Notes: generated from the sequence alone by a model not told the origin. DNA of 62,762 bases from UBA2329 sp964577215 (GCA_964577215.1 CAZNYK010000006.1:1-62762); one strand, 5' to 3'; counted from the first letter of the stretch, positions 43,529 to 53,437 are shown. Program-made: numbers and translations.

Positions 43529-45658
43529 ATGCGACTCCTTCTTTTTGTTGCTCTGATCATTCTTGCTTCTCCCGCATCCGGGCAGAACGCCAAAAGCAAA
43601 ATTGCCGTGAAGTACCCGAATACCCGTACGGAAGCCCAGGTGGATAACTACCACGGAACCGCCGTTTCCGATCCATACCGCTGGCTCGAGATAGATACGG
43701 CTGCCGAAGTGGAAGCCTGGGTAAAACAGCAAAACGAGGTCACCTTCAGCTATTTTGACAAGATACCCTACCGGGAAGCGGTAAAAAACCGCATCACGGA
43801 ACTGATCAACTACCCCCGGTATTCCGCTCCGTTCAAAGTGGGGGATTACTACCTTTTCTACAAAAATGACGGTCTTCAAAACCAACCCGTCATCTACATT
43901 CAAAAAGGCCTCGACGGCGCTCCTGAAGTGTTCATCGACCCCAACCGGCTCTCCTCAGACGGTACCGTGTCCGTCGGCCTGCTTGAAGCTTCCCCCGATA
44001 ACCGCTACATCGCCTATGCCCAATCGGAAGCAGGTTCCGACTGGCAGCAGATCCGCGTGATGGAAGTAGCTACCGGAAAACAACTGCCCGACGTGCTGCG
44101 ATGGGTCAAGTTTTCCGGCGCCGCATGGCACAACAACGGGTTTTTCTACAGCCGTTACCCCGAACCGGCTAAAGGCGCCGAACGCTCCGGCAACAACCAA
44201 CTGCACGCTGTGTACTATCACCACCTGGGAGATGATCAGGCCAATGACCGGCTTATTTATGAGGACAAAGCCAACCCCGACTACTACCACTACGGAGGAG
44301 TCACGGAAGACCGGAAATACTTCGTGATGTACGCTGCCCCCGGCACCGACGGATTCGCCACCTACTACAAAGACCTCGGTACTGACGGCCCCATGACGCC
44401 CCTGTTTTCAGGCTATCAGAACAAAAGCAGCGTGGTGGATCACATCAACGGCAAATTCCTGGTAGTGACTGATATCGGCGCGCCTAACTACCGCCTGGTT
44501 GCAGTTGACCCCGCCAAACCCGGCCGGGAACATTGGACCGAAATCCTGCCCGAAACCCCAAACCTGCTGGAAGGCGCCGTCACCGGCGGAGGCAAATTGT
44601 TCGCCAGCTACCTGGAAAACGTCACCACCCGGGTATATCAAATGGACTTTGACGGCAGCAATCGCCGGGAAATTCAACTCCCCGGGCTGGGCAGCGCAGG
44701 AGGCTTCGGCGGCAAAAAGGAAGATAAAGTACTGTTTTATTCCTTTACCTCTTTCGTCTATCCCAACACCGTCTTCAAATACGATCTCGCTACGGGCCGG
44801 TCGGAGCCTTTTTTTCAGTCGCCTCTCAAGTTCAACCCGGCAGACTATGTGGAAAAACAGGTTTTCTACACCAGCAAAGACGGCACAAAAGTGCCTGTGT
44901 TCATAGTGCATAAGAAGAACCTCAAACTAAATGGCAAAAACCCCTGCTACCTCTATGGCTACGGCGGATTCAACGTACCTCTCACCCCAGGGTTCAGCGC
45001 TTCCCGTTTGGTCCTCCTGGAAAACGGGGGCGTATTCGCTATGGCCAACATACGCGGGGGCAGCGAGTACGGCGAGGCATGGCATCAAGCCGGCATGTTG
45101 CTCAACAAACAAAATGTATTTGACGACTTTATCGCCGCCGCCGAGTACCTCGTCCGGGAAAAATATACCTCGCCGAAAAAACTCGGCATCGCCGGAGGCT
45201 CCAACGGAGGCCTGCTCGTGGGCGCCTGTATGACCCAGCGGCCCGATCTTTTTGCCGTGGCCCTGCCCGCGGTAGGCGTCATGGATATGTTGCGCTACCA
45301 TCTCTTCACGGTGGGCAAAGGCTGGATTCCGGAATACGGCTCCAGCGACGACCCAACGCATTTCAAAAACCTCTATGCTTACTCGCCGCTGCACAACCTC
45401 AAACCGGGCGTAAAATATCCGGCGACCCTGATCACTACGGCCGACCACGACGACCGGGTAGTGCCCGCGCACTCCTTCAAGTTTGCCGCCCAATTGCAAA
45501 AAAGCCACCAGGGCGCCAATCCCGTCCTGATTCGCATCGAGACGCGGGCCGGACACGGCGCGGGCAAGCCCACCTCCAAAGTAATCGAAGAAGCCGCCGA
45601 TACCTGGTCGTTCTTCTTTTTTAATACCGGAACAAGGGTGAGCTATGGTAAAAAGTAA
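43529..45658 (+). CDS. Secreted prolyl oligopeptidase (S9A)
   Basis: This 709-residue serine peptidase has a signal peptide MRLLLFVALIILASPASGQ. An N-terminal seven-bladed propeller (about 70-430) starts YPNTRTEAQVDNYHGTAVSD. The catalytic domain has Ser in AGGSNGGLLVG near residue 555, Asp in TTADHDDRVVP near residue 640 and His in RAGHGAGKP near residue 675. It cleaves short peptides after proline, here in the periplasm or outside. The start is ATG 43529. The end reads GGT AAA AAG TAA, inside a 7-base array. Confidence 0.95.
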   Translation: MRLLLFVALIILASPASGQNAKSKIAVKYPNTRTEAQVDNYHGTAVSDPYRWLEIDTAAEVEAWVKQQNEVTFSYFDKIPYREAVKNRITELINYPRYSAPFKVGDYYLFYKNDGLQNQPVIYIQKGLDGAPEVFIDPNRLSSDGTVSVGLLEASPDNRYIAYAQSEAGSDWQQIRVMEVATGKQLPDVLRWVKFSGAAWHNNGFFYSRYPEPAKGAERSGNNQLHAVYYHHLGDDQANDRLIYEDKANPDYYHYGGVTEDRKYFVMYAAPGTDGFATYYKDLGTDGPMTPLFSGYQNKSSVVDHINGKFLVVTDIGAPNYRLVAVDPAKPGREHWTEILPETPNLLEGAVTGGGKLFASYLENVTTRVYQMDFDGSNRREIQLPGLGSAGGFGGKKEDKVLFYSFTSFVYPNTVFKYDLATGRSEPFFQSPLKFNPADYVEKQVFYTSKDGTKVPVFIVHKKNLKLNGKNPCYLYGYGGFNVPLTPGFSASRLVLLENGGVFAMANIRGGSEYGEAWHQAGMLLNKQNVFDDFIAAAEYLVREKYTSPKKLGIAGGSNGGLLVGACMTQRPDLFAVALPAVGVMDMLRYHLFTVGKGWIPEYGSSDDPTHFKNLYAYSPLHNLKPGVKYPATLITTADHDDRVVPAHSFKFAAQLQKSHQGANPVLIRIETRAGHGAGKPTSKVIEEAADTWSFFFFNTGTRVSYGKK

Positions 45659-45668
45659 AAAGTAAAAG
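45648..45668 (+). repeat. 7-base tandem array, 3 x gtaaaaa, at stop codon
   Basis: The units begin in the last codons of the peptidase gene. TAA occurs at 45649, 45656 (the real stop) and 45663, one in each reading frame. The word is the complement of the tttttac array at 17458. Confidence 0.9.
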
Positions 45669-45669
45669 A

Positions 45670-45686
45670 CCCCGATAAAGTCGGGG
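45670..45686. repeat. Short palindrome ccccga-taaag-tcgggg
   Basis: Six-base arms with a 5-base loop, 11 bases after the peptidase stop, followed by ggaaaaaagg. It could act as a weak terminator but lacks a T-run on the plus strand. Related to the palindromes at 17389 and 27618. Confidence 0.6.
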
Positions 45687-45744
45687 GAAAAAGGAAGGAG
45701 TGGGGAGTGAGTCTCAATGCCGTTAACCTTTAACCATCGTAATC

Positions 45745-46284
45745 ATGCATCCAAATCTTGCCAAAAAGCTCAGCGAACTGGATCGCCTCCTGGACGATCT
45801 GCACAGCAACCTGAAAAACAAGCCGGACGAGATACTCAACCGCAAGCCCGGCCCGGGCAGGTGGTCGGCGCTCCAGGTGATGCATCATCTGCTCCTGGCA
45901 GAAAAGCTCTCGGAAGGTTATGTGCGCAAAAAACTCAGTTTCAATACGCCGGTACCCAAGGCAGGCATTGCCGGCGCCTTCCGGATATTTTCGCTGTATT
46001 TTTACCTCAACGTCCCTGTCAAATTCAAAGCGCCCAAGGCTGTCGGGGATGAAGTGCTTCCCGAGCACACAACATTGGAAGAAACCATGACTGCATGGCG
46101 TGCCAACCGCCAAAGCCTCCGCGCCTTGCTCGACGGCTTGCCTGCAGGCCACCTAGGCAAAGCGCTGTACAAACATCCCTTTGCCGGCAAGCTCTCCTTA
46201 GGGCAAATGCTCTTTTTCTTCAACTTCCACTTCCGCAGGCATTTGCGGCAAATAAGCAGGACATTAGATGAGGTATCCCGGTAG
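45745..46284 (+). CDS. DinB family protein
   Basis: This 179-residue predicted four-helix bundle of the DinB/DfsB superfamily has the conserved first His in GRWSALQVMHHLLLAEKL near residue 53 and an HFRRHLRQI stretch near residue 166. These positions bind a metal in the family. Members act as thiol transferases or have unknown roles. The start is ATG 45745. It is convergent with the giant surface-protein gene, 14 bases between stops. Confidence 0.85.
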   Translation: MHPNLAKKLSELDRLLDDLHSNLKNKPDEILNRKPGPGRWSALQVMHHLLLAEKLSEGYVRKKLSFNTPVPKAGIAGAFRIFSLYFYLNVPVKFKAPKAVGDEVLPEHTTLEETMTAWRANRQSLRALLDGLPAGHLGKALYKHPFAGKLSLGQMLFFFNFHFRRHLRQISRTLDEVSR

Positions 46285-46298
46285 GATTCCATGCATTG

Positions 46299-49200
46299 TC
46301 ACCTGATCAATATCACATCTCCTTTGTACAACAGAATCTCTCCGTCGTTGAACTCCAATTCGGCGTAGTACACATACACGCCCGCGTTCATCAATTGCTC
46401 CCTATGCCTGCCGTTCCAGCCAAAAGAAGGATTGTTGGGCAGAAAGTTGTACAATTCAAACATGGTTTCCCCCCAGCGGTTGAAAACCAGGAAGGACTTC
46501 ACCTGCCGCACCTGGCGAGGATCGGCAAATACGGTAAATACATCGTTGATGCCGTCGTCGTTGGGTGAAAAAGCATTGGGAATAAACACCCGGCGGTTGC
46601 GCTCCACGAAAATGGTGATCCGGTCTTCCGCCCTGCATCCGTTGCGGTCAACAACGGTCACCCCATAGAGCGTGGCCGAGGTGGGGCGCACCCAGATGAA
46701 AGGCGAATTTTGCGAAACGGAGTCCGGCATCCAGGAGATGGTATCAATATTGGCGCCGGGGGTAAAGACAGCTTCGAGGCGAACGCTGTCGCCTGACTCG
46801 ATCAAATTTTCATTGCCGGGGAGATTGGTGCGAATTTGAACCCTCAACTCCTGCGGCTCTTCCAATAGGAAGGTGAGTTCCGAAAAGCATCCGTTTTGGT
46901 CCCGTATCGCCAGCATATACTGCCCGGCATCCAGGCCTGCAAACAACTGCTGCGCGCTGAAAGCTCCTCCGTTCAGGGAAAACTCGTAGGGCGGATGTCC
47001 GCCGCTCACCGCCGTCACGCGTATGCTGCCGTCGCCCGACTGGAAACAGGAAATTGGTTTCAGCTCCACCTGGGCAACGGGCGCCTCAAAGTCTGCCGAA
47101 ACCACTGCCTCATCGGTACTCGAACAGCCGATGTCGTTAGTTACCGTGAGCAGGAAAGTTCCCGCCTGGGCAACTTCGATCATGCGGGCTGCCGGATTGG
47201 CGATGACCACCCCGGGGGTGCTGCTGCTCCACAAGTAAGTAATTCCCGCTCCGGCGCTGGTACCTGATCCGCCCAGGCTTACCATACCCATGTTGCAGGT
47301 GAGCGCCTGGTCCGGGCCGGCATCTGCTACCGGGCTTGGTTCCAGTATCAGGGTAACTGTCGCTTCACTTGACGGGCATGGGTTCGGCCCCGGTACTGCG
47401 TAGCGGAATGTATATGTGCCCGCTGCCTGCCCTGCAGCTGTAAAAGTGCCGGCAGCCGCATTGAAGGCGCCTCCCGCGGAAGGCTGGGCAGAAGTTTCCG
47501 ACCAGTTGCCGCCGGGGCTTGCGCCGCTGAGCAAATCCGCCAGGTTCACTCCCGTATTTTCCCCCGCACACAATCGTCGCGGCGGAGCAGGAACGCCTGC
47601 GCTTACCGGTTGAGTGACGAATATCGTCCAACTGATCCCGGGCGTGTACGTACAATCCGGCAGCGAGTTGTCGGTGATGGAAATAGCTGTAATGGTAGTA
47701 GTGGTCGTAGCCTGTACGGGGAGTGACTGGCCGTTGGCAAAAACTCCGGTTTGCGGCGCGCCTCCGTCAATGGAGTAAGTCACTGTAAATGGCCCGGTGC
47801 TTGAACCGGCAAAGTTGAACGTCACCGCAGCCGGTTCCCCTGCGCAAATTATCAGCGTACCGGTTAAATTGAGGGCGAGTGTCGGGCAGTTTTGAGCAAT
47901 GCAGGTGGCCGTGGCCGTACTGTTTCCGCAGGCGCTCGTGCCCACAGCCGTTACTTCTATACTTACCGGCTGATTCGGAGTGAGGCCGCTCACGGTGTAG
48001 GTTGTACCGCTCAGCGTGCCCTGCGGGCCGCTGGTACTAACAACCTGGTAACTACCGGCGCCCGGCACCGGCGCCCAGCTAAAGGTGATCGACGTGCTGG
48101 TAGAACTGCATGTGATCTGCGGGGAAGCCAAGGGAGCATCCACTTGAACCGCCTGTGTGAATATTTCCGAGGCGCAATTGTTGTCGCTTATTGCAAGGGA
48201 TATTGTTTTGGCACCTATAGTATTCCATGAAACTGAATGCGGGCCGGCTCCTGTTCCCGGGGCGGCAATGCCTCCGTCAAAATTCCAATTGAATACCGCT
48301 CCGGAAGGCGCCGTACCGGTAAATACAATATCGGCATTCGCGGAGATGCAAATAGCGCCGGGCGCCGTAAATGCGGCAACAGGTTGCGCGATCACCGTAA
48401 TGGTCATGGAATTGTTGTAGGCGCAGGTACCTTCCTGGTAGTTGTACAGTATGGTATGGATGCCCGGGCCGGCAACCACCGGATCAAAAATCCCGGCAGC
48501 CCCATTGGTGATTCCCGGCCCTGACCAGGCGCCCGTGCCGCCGCCCGCTCCGCCGCTGACAGTAGCCATCAGCGCAATGGGCAGAGTGGACGGCCGTAGG
48601 CAAACCGGCTCTACCCCCGTAAAAGAGATACTAACCGCCGGGCAGTTTTGCGCTACACAAGTCTGTTCCGAACTGCTCGGCCCGCATGGGCCGGGGTTCA
48701 GGGCGGTAACCCGGATGCTCACCGCATCGCCGGGCATGAGGCCGCTTACGGTATAGGTATTGCCGCTTTGCACTCCTGTGGCGCCGCTGAGAACGGTCAC
48801 TTCATAACCTGAAGCCCCTGGAACATCCGTCCAGGAAAATGCGATCTCCGAGGTGGAGGTAGTGCAATTGATCACAGGGACTACAAGTGGCGCTTCTACC
48901 GTTACAGTGCCGGAAGCCGCAGGCGAAACACACCCGTTTTCGGTCACGGTCAGCGACAAGGTCTTTGTGCCCGGCGTAGCCCAACTCACGCTATGCGGCC
49001 CGGCGCCCGTTCCAGGATTGGCCGCGCCGCCCCCGAAGTTCCAGTTGTACGCGGCCCCCTGGCCTGCAGCGCCGGTGAAGGTCAGCGTTGCGTTTTGGCC
49101 GGTACACAGAGCGGACGGCAGGGCGGTGAACGCAGCCGCCGGGGTTGTGAATATGTCTATCGTCAGGGTAGCCGATGCAATACACGGCCCTTCCGTATAG

Positions 49201-52200
49201 GTGAAGGTGATGGTATGTTGTCCTGTTCCAGCCGCCTGCGGATCAAAAATTCCATTGCCTGCATCAATAATGCCCGGCCCCGACCATAAGCCGGCGCCGG
49301 CGCTCCCCCCGCTCACCGTGGCCTGCAGTTGTTGCGGCACCGTGATGCCGGGAAGACAAATACTTGCCACCGGGGCAATTGTAATATTGAAGACCGGGCA
49401 GGAGGCAGCGCTGCACGACAGGGAAGCCGTACTCGGGCCGCAAACCGTGGGGCCTTCTGCGGTCACTTCTATTTCTACCGTTTCTCCAGGCAAAAGCCCT
49501 GCAACGGTATAAGAGGTGCCGCTGAGGGCGCCGCTCTGTCCACTCAGCACGTTAACCTGGTAACCTGTAGCGCCGGGCACAGCCGGCCATGTAAAAGTGA
49601 CGGAAGTGGTGGTCGGCGTTCCACAGGTTATGACCGGCGCCGCCAAAGGTGCATCTACCTGCACGGATTGGGTGAATGGCGCAGAGACACAACCGTTTTC
49701 AGTCACGGTGAGCATGATGGTTTTCATACCCGGCGTGCTCCAGGTCACGGCATGCGGTCCCTGTCCTGTGCCCGGATTGGACGTGCCGCCATCGAAGTCC
49801 CAGGCATATCCTGCGGCAGTGGAAGCGGTGCCTGTATAGTTTACCGTGGAGAAAGCGCTGAGGCAAACCGGCCCGCTCGCGCTGAACGGGGCTGTTGGTA
49901 CCGCATGCACTACTATAGTAAGAGAGCCGTTGTAGCTGCAGGAGCCTTCCTGGTAAGTGAATGCAATGGTGTGCGTACCTATTCCAGCAGCATTGGGGTT
50001 GAAAACAGCCGTGCCCGGCGACACCCCCGGCCCCGACCAGGTGGAGGTGCCGCCCCCGGCCCCGCCGCTCACATTCGCGTTGAGCGTCACTGCAGGCGTA
50101 GCCGCACTCAGGCATATGGGAGCCACCGTATCTATGACAATACTGACTGGAGGGCAGGCTTGCGCAGTGCAGGTTTGCTCCGTGCTGCTCGGACCGCATG
50201 GGCCGGGATTCAGAGCCGTAACCCTTATGCTCGCCGCGTCGCCGGGCATAAGACCGCTCACGGTATAGGTGTTTCCGCTTTGCACGCCCGCAGGCCCGCT
50301 GAGAACTGTTACTTCATAGCCTGTTGCGCCGGGAACATCCGCCCAGGAAAATGTGATTTCCGACGTGGAGGTCGCACAGTTGATCACGGGCATCGCCAAT
50401 GGCGCATCCACTTGCACGGATTGGCTGAACGGCTCAGAGACGCAGCCGTTTTCAGCCACGGTCAGGGTTATGGTTTTTATTCCAGGGGCGGCCCAGCTTA
50501 CTTCGTGCGGCCCTGCACCGGTTCCGGGATCGGCCGTTCCGCCATCGAAGTTCCATGTATAATCAGCGCCTGAAGCGGCTGTTCCGGTATATGTGACGGA
50601 GGTTTCCCCTCCTGTACAAACAACGCCGGCATCCGTGCTGAAGTCTGCGGAAGGAACCGGATAAACGGTGATCAGAACCGTACCAGTATAATCGCACGGC
50701 CCCTCCGAATATGTATAAGTAATGGTATGGCTCCCCACCCCGGCGCTATCGGGATGGAAAATGCCCGCAGCGGAGTCTGTCACACCCGTGCCGCTCCACG
50801 CGCCGGTTCCACCAGAACCGCCGCTCACGTTGGCCGAAAGTGCAACGGGCATATTGCCCGCGCCGAAGCAAAAATCACCGGGAGAAACAATATCCACCAA
50901 CACAGACGGACAGGCCAAGGCGGAGCAGGTAAATGCGGCCGTGGAATTGGGGCAAATGCTTCCGGACAAGGCAGAAACCTGTATGGTGACCGCGGTTCCC
51001 GGTGCCAGCCCGGATACGGTATAAGTGTTGCCGTTTTGCACCCCGGTTTGGCCGCTGAGCACATTGACGGTGTAGCCCGTAGCGCCAGCCACGTCTCCCC
51101 AGGAAAAAGTGACGGAATTAGAAGTTGCATTTGCACAGGTGATCACCGGCGCCGCGAGGGGCTGTGCCACGTTCACCGTCACTGAGGCGGTATCCGAACA
51201 GCCGTCCACCGCTGTGACCGTGACCTGGTAAGTGGTAGTTGCGGAAGGGGATACCGTTATGGATGCTCCCGAGGCGTTGTTACTCCACTCGTAGGTACTG
51301 CCGCCGGCGGCATTCAGGGTGGCAGTTTGTCCCGCGCAAATGTTCGCAGGCGCTGCCGAAACGGATGCATCGGGATTCGGGTAAACGACAAAATTAGTGG
51401 AAGCCGTCACTGTACACCCCTGGCCTGTTGTGGCCGTTACAGAGAACTCGGCCTGGGGCGCAGCCAAATCCACCGAAACAGTGCTGCCCGTTTGGCCCGT
51501 ATTCCAAACATACTGGGTAAACGGCCCGCCCACTGCAAACAAGACTACTGGTTCTCCGTCGCAGCCACTTGGCGGACTTGATATAATCAAGTTGGGAACG
51601 GGATGTACCTCAACCGTGACATCGTTTGTGGCCGTGCAGCCGAAGGAGTTCGTAGCAGAAACTGTGTAGGTGGTCGTTTGAGTGGGGTTCACTACAATGG
51701 AATTGCCGCTCTGGCCGGTGCTCCACACATAACTTGAAGACCCTGTGGCTGTAAGGGTTGAAGCTGCGCCGGGACAAACGATGGCCGGGCTTGCCGACAC
51801 GTTGACAATTCCGGGATTGACCGTCACCGTGGTGGTGGCAGGCGCCGAAAGGCAACCGTCCACGTTGACCACGAGGGAATAGGTTCCGGGTTGGGTGGCA
51901 TTTGCCGGGTTTTGCTGGCTGGAATTGAAGCCGCTGGGGCCGCTCCATTGGTAGGTCACGTTGGAGGCAGGGCTGCCGAAAGTATAGCTGCCCATGAGGA
52001 AAATCGGGTCACCGGGGCAATAGGGGCCGGTATTGGACGCCAGGGCCTGGGGCGGCAAGCCTTCTTCCACCACGACCGTCACGGAGCGCTGGCAACCGGA
52101 TTCCACGTTTACCGCAAGCACGGAGTACTGGCCTGGGGGGAGATTGTCAGCAGTGACCGGCCCGGTGGCGCTTAAGCTTTGAAAAATCAATTGCCCCTGG

Positions 52201-53384
52201 TTGTTGAAGAGAAACAGGTTGTAGGGTTTGCCGGGAGTGCTGCCTTCAAAGGTGATGCTGCCGTCGGATACGCCTGGGCAGCGGGTCGGCGAGGGAAAAG
52301 CGGTCGGGTTGCCGTCGTCGCAGCAAACCGCCGATGCCAGGAAGTTGTACTCCACGCCTGAATTGCAGCCCACCTGTGTCCAGGAGCCGGAGTCGCCATC
52401 CGACAATACATTGACGATAATGCTCAGGCTGTTGCCGGTAATATTGGGCGGACAATCGCCCACCGTGATCGACCAGCAAAAAGAGACGGAAGGCGGCCCT
52501 GAGGTGCCGATGTTGGCACAGGATCCCAGGCCGTCCCCCCAGTTATTGCCGGGGTTGCCGTCGCCGGGTGTTCCCCCGCATCCCAGGCCGGAGCTGGAAT
52601 CGTAGGCAAAACCAGGCCCGAAGGTTTGGCCCGTGGCACAACTGACCCAGCTTTCGTACCAGCCCCAGGCACCGTCGCCGCCGCAGGAGGGCGGAGGGGT
52701 TGGGATAAGGCTGCTCACATCCCAGCCCGGTCCGAAATTCAACTCCACCGCATGGAGCCACTCGATGGTGCCGGTCACGTTCCATTGTGTGATGGTGTAA
52801 CAGAAGTTGACCGTCTGACCAGAGTTGTAGGTGCCGTTGAGCGGCGGCGGAAAGGCCACGAAATTGGCCGATTGCAAGCATGGGTTGCAATCCCGGGAAC
52901 TGACCATGGTAAGGGTAAAATCCGCCTGGTCTCCCACAAAGCCGCCCGAGATAAGCATATAATATTGCTGATTGGGCACTGTGGCCAAGGTGAGCGTCAG
53001 GGGAGAGCTATTGCCGCGGGCACACTCTATGGCGGTGAGAAACGAGCAGTTGTTGCCGGTAAAAATAACGATATTGGGATTGGCCAAGCCGCCACTCACG
53101 GTTATTTGCAACTGGTTGCTGTTGGGAGTAAAAGTGAACCAGACTTCGTCGGCCGGGGCATTGGTCTGCCCCCCGGTAGCGCAGTTGCTGAAGGTAGGAT
53201 ACGGGGTGGTAGGCGTGGCCCCGATATTGCTGAAATTGAATGTATTGGTCACAGGAGAATTGGCGGGGCACGGCGGTGGGTTGCCGAGTGTCAGGGAAAT
53301 AGCGCCCGCACATTCATCATTGGCCGGTTGCGCATGCAAAATGGTGAAACTTGCAAAGAGCAAAAGTGTAAAAAAAATTCGCAT
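46299..53384 (-). CDS. Giant T9SS type B surface protein with Fn3/PKD composite repeats
   Basis: This 2361-residue secreted protein has a signal peptide MRIFFTLLLFASFTILHAQ, a beta-sandwich domain starting NDECAGAISL (about 22-165) and a variable region (about 165-420). SprB/Ig-like repeats (about 420-735) precede four composite repeats of about 252 residues, each made of an Fn3-like, a CP-x-SGG-GG-x-WSGPG and a PKD-like (WNFDGG) module (about 740-1745). A fifth Fn3 and further Ig/SprB modules follow. A gliding motility-associated C-terminal domain ends the protein: FIPNAFSPNDDGINDVF...VFNRWGETMFE...GVYVYYAEL. It is probably a type IX-secreted cell-surface adhesin. The start is ATG 53384. Confidence 0.93.
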   Translation of the reverse strand: MRIFFTLLLFASFTILHAQPANDECAGAISLTLGNPPPCPANSPVTNTFNFSNIGATPTTPYPTFSNCATGGQTNAPADEVWFTFTPNSNQLQITVSGGLANPNIVIFTGNNCSFLTAIECARGNSSPLTLTLATVPNQQYYMLISGGFVGDQADFTLTMVSSRDCNPCLQSANFVAFPPPLNGTYNSGQTVNFCYTITQWNVTGTIEWLHAVELNFGPGWDVSSLIPTPPPSCGGDGAWGWYESWVSCATGQTFGPGFAYDSSSGLGCGGTPGDGNPGNNWGDGLGSCANIGTSGPPSVSFCWSITVGDCPPNITGNSLSIIVNVLSDGDSGSWTQVGCNSGVEYNFLASAVCCDDGNPTAFPSPTRCPGVSDGSITFEGSTPGKPYNLFLFNNQGQLIFQSLSATGPVTADNLPPGQYSVLAVNVESGCQRSVTVVVEEGLPPQALASNTGPYCPGDPIFLMGSYTFGSPASNVTYQWSGPSGFNSSQQNPANATQPGTYSLVVNVDGCLSAPATTTVTVNPGIVNVSASPAIVCPGAASTLTATGSSSYVWSTGQSGNSIVVNPTQTTTYTVSATNSFGCTATNDVTVEVHPVPNLIISSPPSGCDGEPVVLFAVGGPFTQYVWNTGQTGSTVSVDLAAPQAEFSVTATTGQGCTVTASTNFVVYPNPDASVSAAPANICAGQTATLNAAGGSTYEWSNNASGASITVSPSATTTYQVTVTAVDGCSDTASVTVNVAQPLAAPVITCANATSNSVTFSWGDVAGATGYTVNVLSGQTGVQNGNTYTVSGLAPGTAVTIQVSALSGSICPNSTAAFTCSALACPSVLVDIVSPGDFCFGAGNMPVALSANVSGGSGGTGAWSGTGVTDSAAGIFHPDSAGVGSHTITYTYSEGPCDYTGTVLITVYPVPSADFSTDAGVVCTGGETSVTYTGTAASGADYTWNFDGGTADPGTGAGPHEVSWAAPGIKTITLTVAENGCVSEPFSQSVQVDAPLAMPVINCATSTSEITFSWADVPGATGYEVTVLSGPAGVQSGNTYTVSGLMPGDAASIRVTALNPGPCGPSSTEQTCTAQACPPVSIVIDTVAPICLSAATPAVTLNANVSGGAGGGTSTWSGPGVSPGTAVFNPNAAGIGTHTIAFTYQEGSCSYNGSLTIVVHAVPTAPFSASGPVCLSAFSTVNYTGTASTAAGYAWDFDGGTSNPGTGQGPHAVTWSTPGMKTIMLTVTENGCVSAPFTQSVQVDAPLAAPVITCGTPTTTSVTFTWPAVPGATGYQVNVLSGQSGALSGTSYTVAGLLPGETVEIEVTAEGPTVCGPSTASLSCSAASCPVFNITIAPVASICLPGITVPQQLQATVSGGSAGAGLWSGPGIIDAGNGIFDPQAAGTGQHTITFTYTEGPCIASATLTIDIFTTPAAAFTALPSALCTGQNATLTFTGAAGQGAAYNWNFGGGAANPGTGAGPHSVSWATPGTKTLSLTVTENGCVSPAASGTVTVEAPLVVPVINCTTSTSEIAFSWTDVPGASGYEVTVLSGATGVQSGNTYTVSGLMPGDAVSIRVTALNPGPCGPSSSEQTCVAQNCPAVSISFTGVEPVCLRPSTLPIALMATVSGGAGGGTGAWSGPGITNGAAGIFDPVVAGPGIHTILYNYQEGTCAYNNSMTITVIAQPVAAFTAPGAICISANADIVFTGTAPSGAVFNWNFDGGIAAPGTGAGPHSVSWNTIGAKTISLAISDNNCASEIFTQAVQVDAPLASPQITCSSTSTSITFSWAPVPGAGSYQVVSTSGPQGTLSGTTYTVSGLTPNQPVSIEVTAVGTSACGNSTATATCIAQNCPTLALNLTGTLIICAGEPAAVTFNFAGSSTGPFTVTYSIDGGAPQTGVFANGQSLPVQATTTTTITAISITDNSLPDCTYTPGISWTIFVTQPVSAGVPAPPRRLCAGENTGVNLADLLSGASPGGNWSETSAQPSAGGAFNAAAGTFTAAGQAAGTYTFRYAVPGPNPCPSSEATVTLILEPSPVADAGPDQALTCNMGMVSLGGSGTSAGAGITYLWSSSTPGVVIANPAARMIEVAQAGTFLLTVTNDIGCSSTDEAVVSADFEAPVAQVELKPISCFQSGDGSIRVTAVSGGHPPYEFSLNGGAFSAQQLFAGLDAGQYMLAIRDQNGCFSELTFLLEEPQELRVQIRTNLPGNENLIESGDSVRLEAVFTPGANIDTISWMPDSVSQNSPFIWVRPTSATLYGVTVVDRNGCRAEDRITIFVERNRRVFIPNAFSPNDDGINDVFTVFADPRQVRQVKSFLVFNRWGETMFELYNFLPNNPSFGWNGRHREQLMNAGVYVYYAELEFNDGEILLYKGDVILIR
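48140..51165 (-). repeat. Four ~755-base composite repeats inside the giant gene
   Basis: Fn3 modules begin at about 51165, 50400, 49640, 48890 and 48140 on the minus strand, a regular spacing of about 750-760 bases. Some copies are close at DNA level. For example, 48700-48900 and 50210-50400 share long near-identical stretches, which means recent internal duplication or gene conversion between alternate units. Confidence 0.8.
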
Positions 53385-53429
53385 AGTGAAAGAATTCTAA
53401 TGGATGCAAACAATTATGATACGGCTATG

Positions 53430-53437
53430 CAAATCTA
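53430..53437 (-). promoter_or_regulatory. Candidate -7 box upstream of giant gene
   Basis: On the minus strand TAGATTTG matches TAnnTTTG exactly, 45 bases before the ATG at 53384. Confidence 0.4.

Noticed and set aside
48140..51165. CRISPR-like or mobile repeat explanation for the regular spacing
   Set aside because: The period is about 755 bases, stays in frame and encodes Fn3/PKD modules; it is an internal protein repeat.
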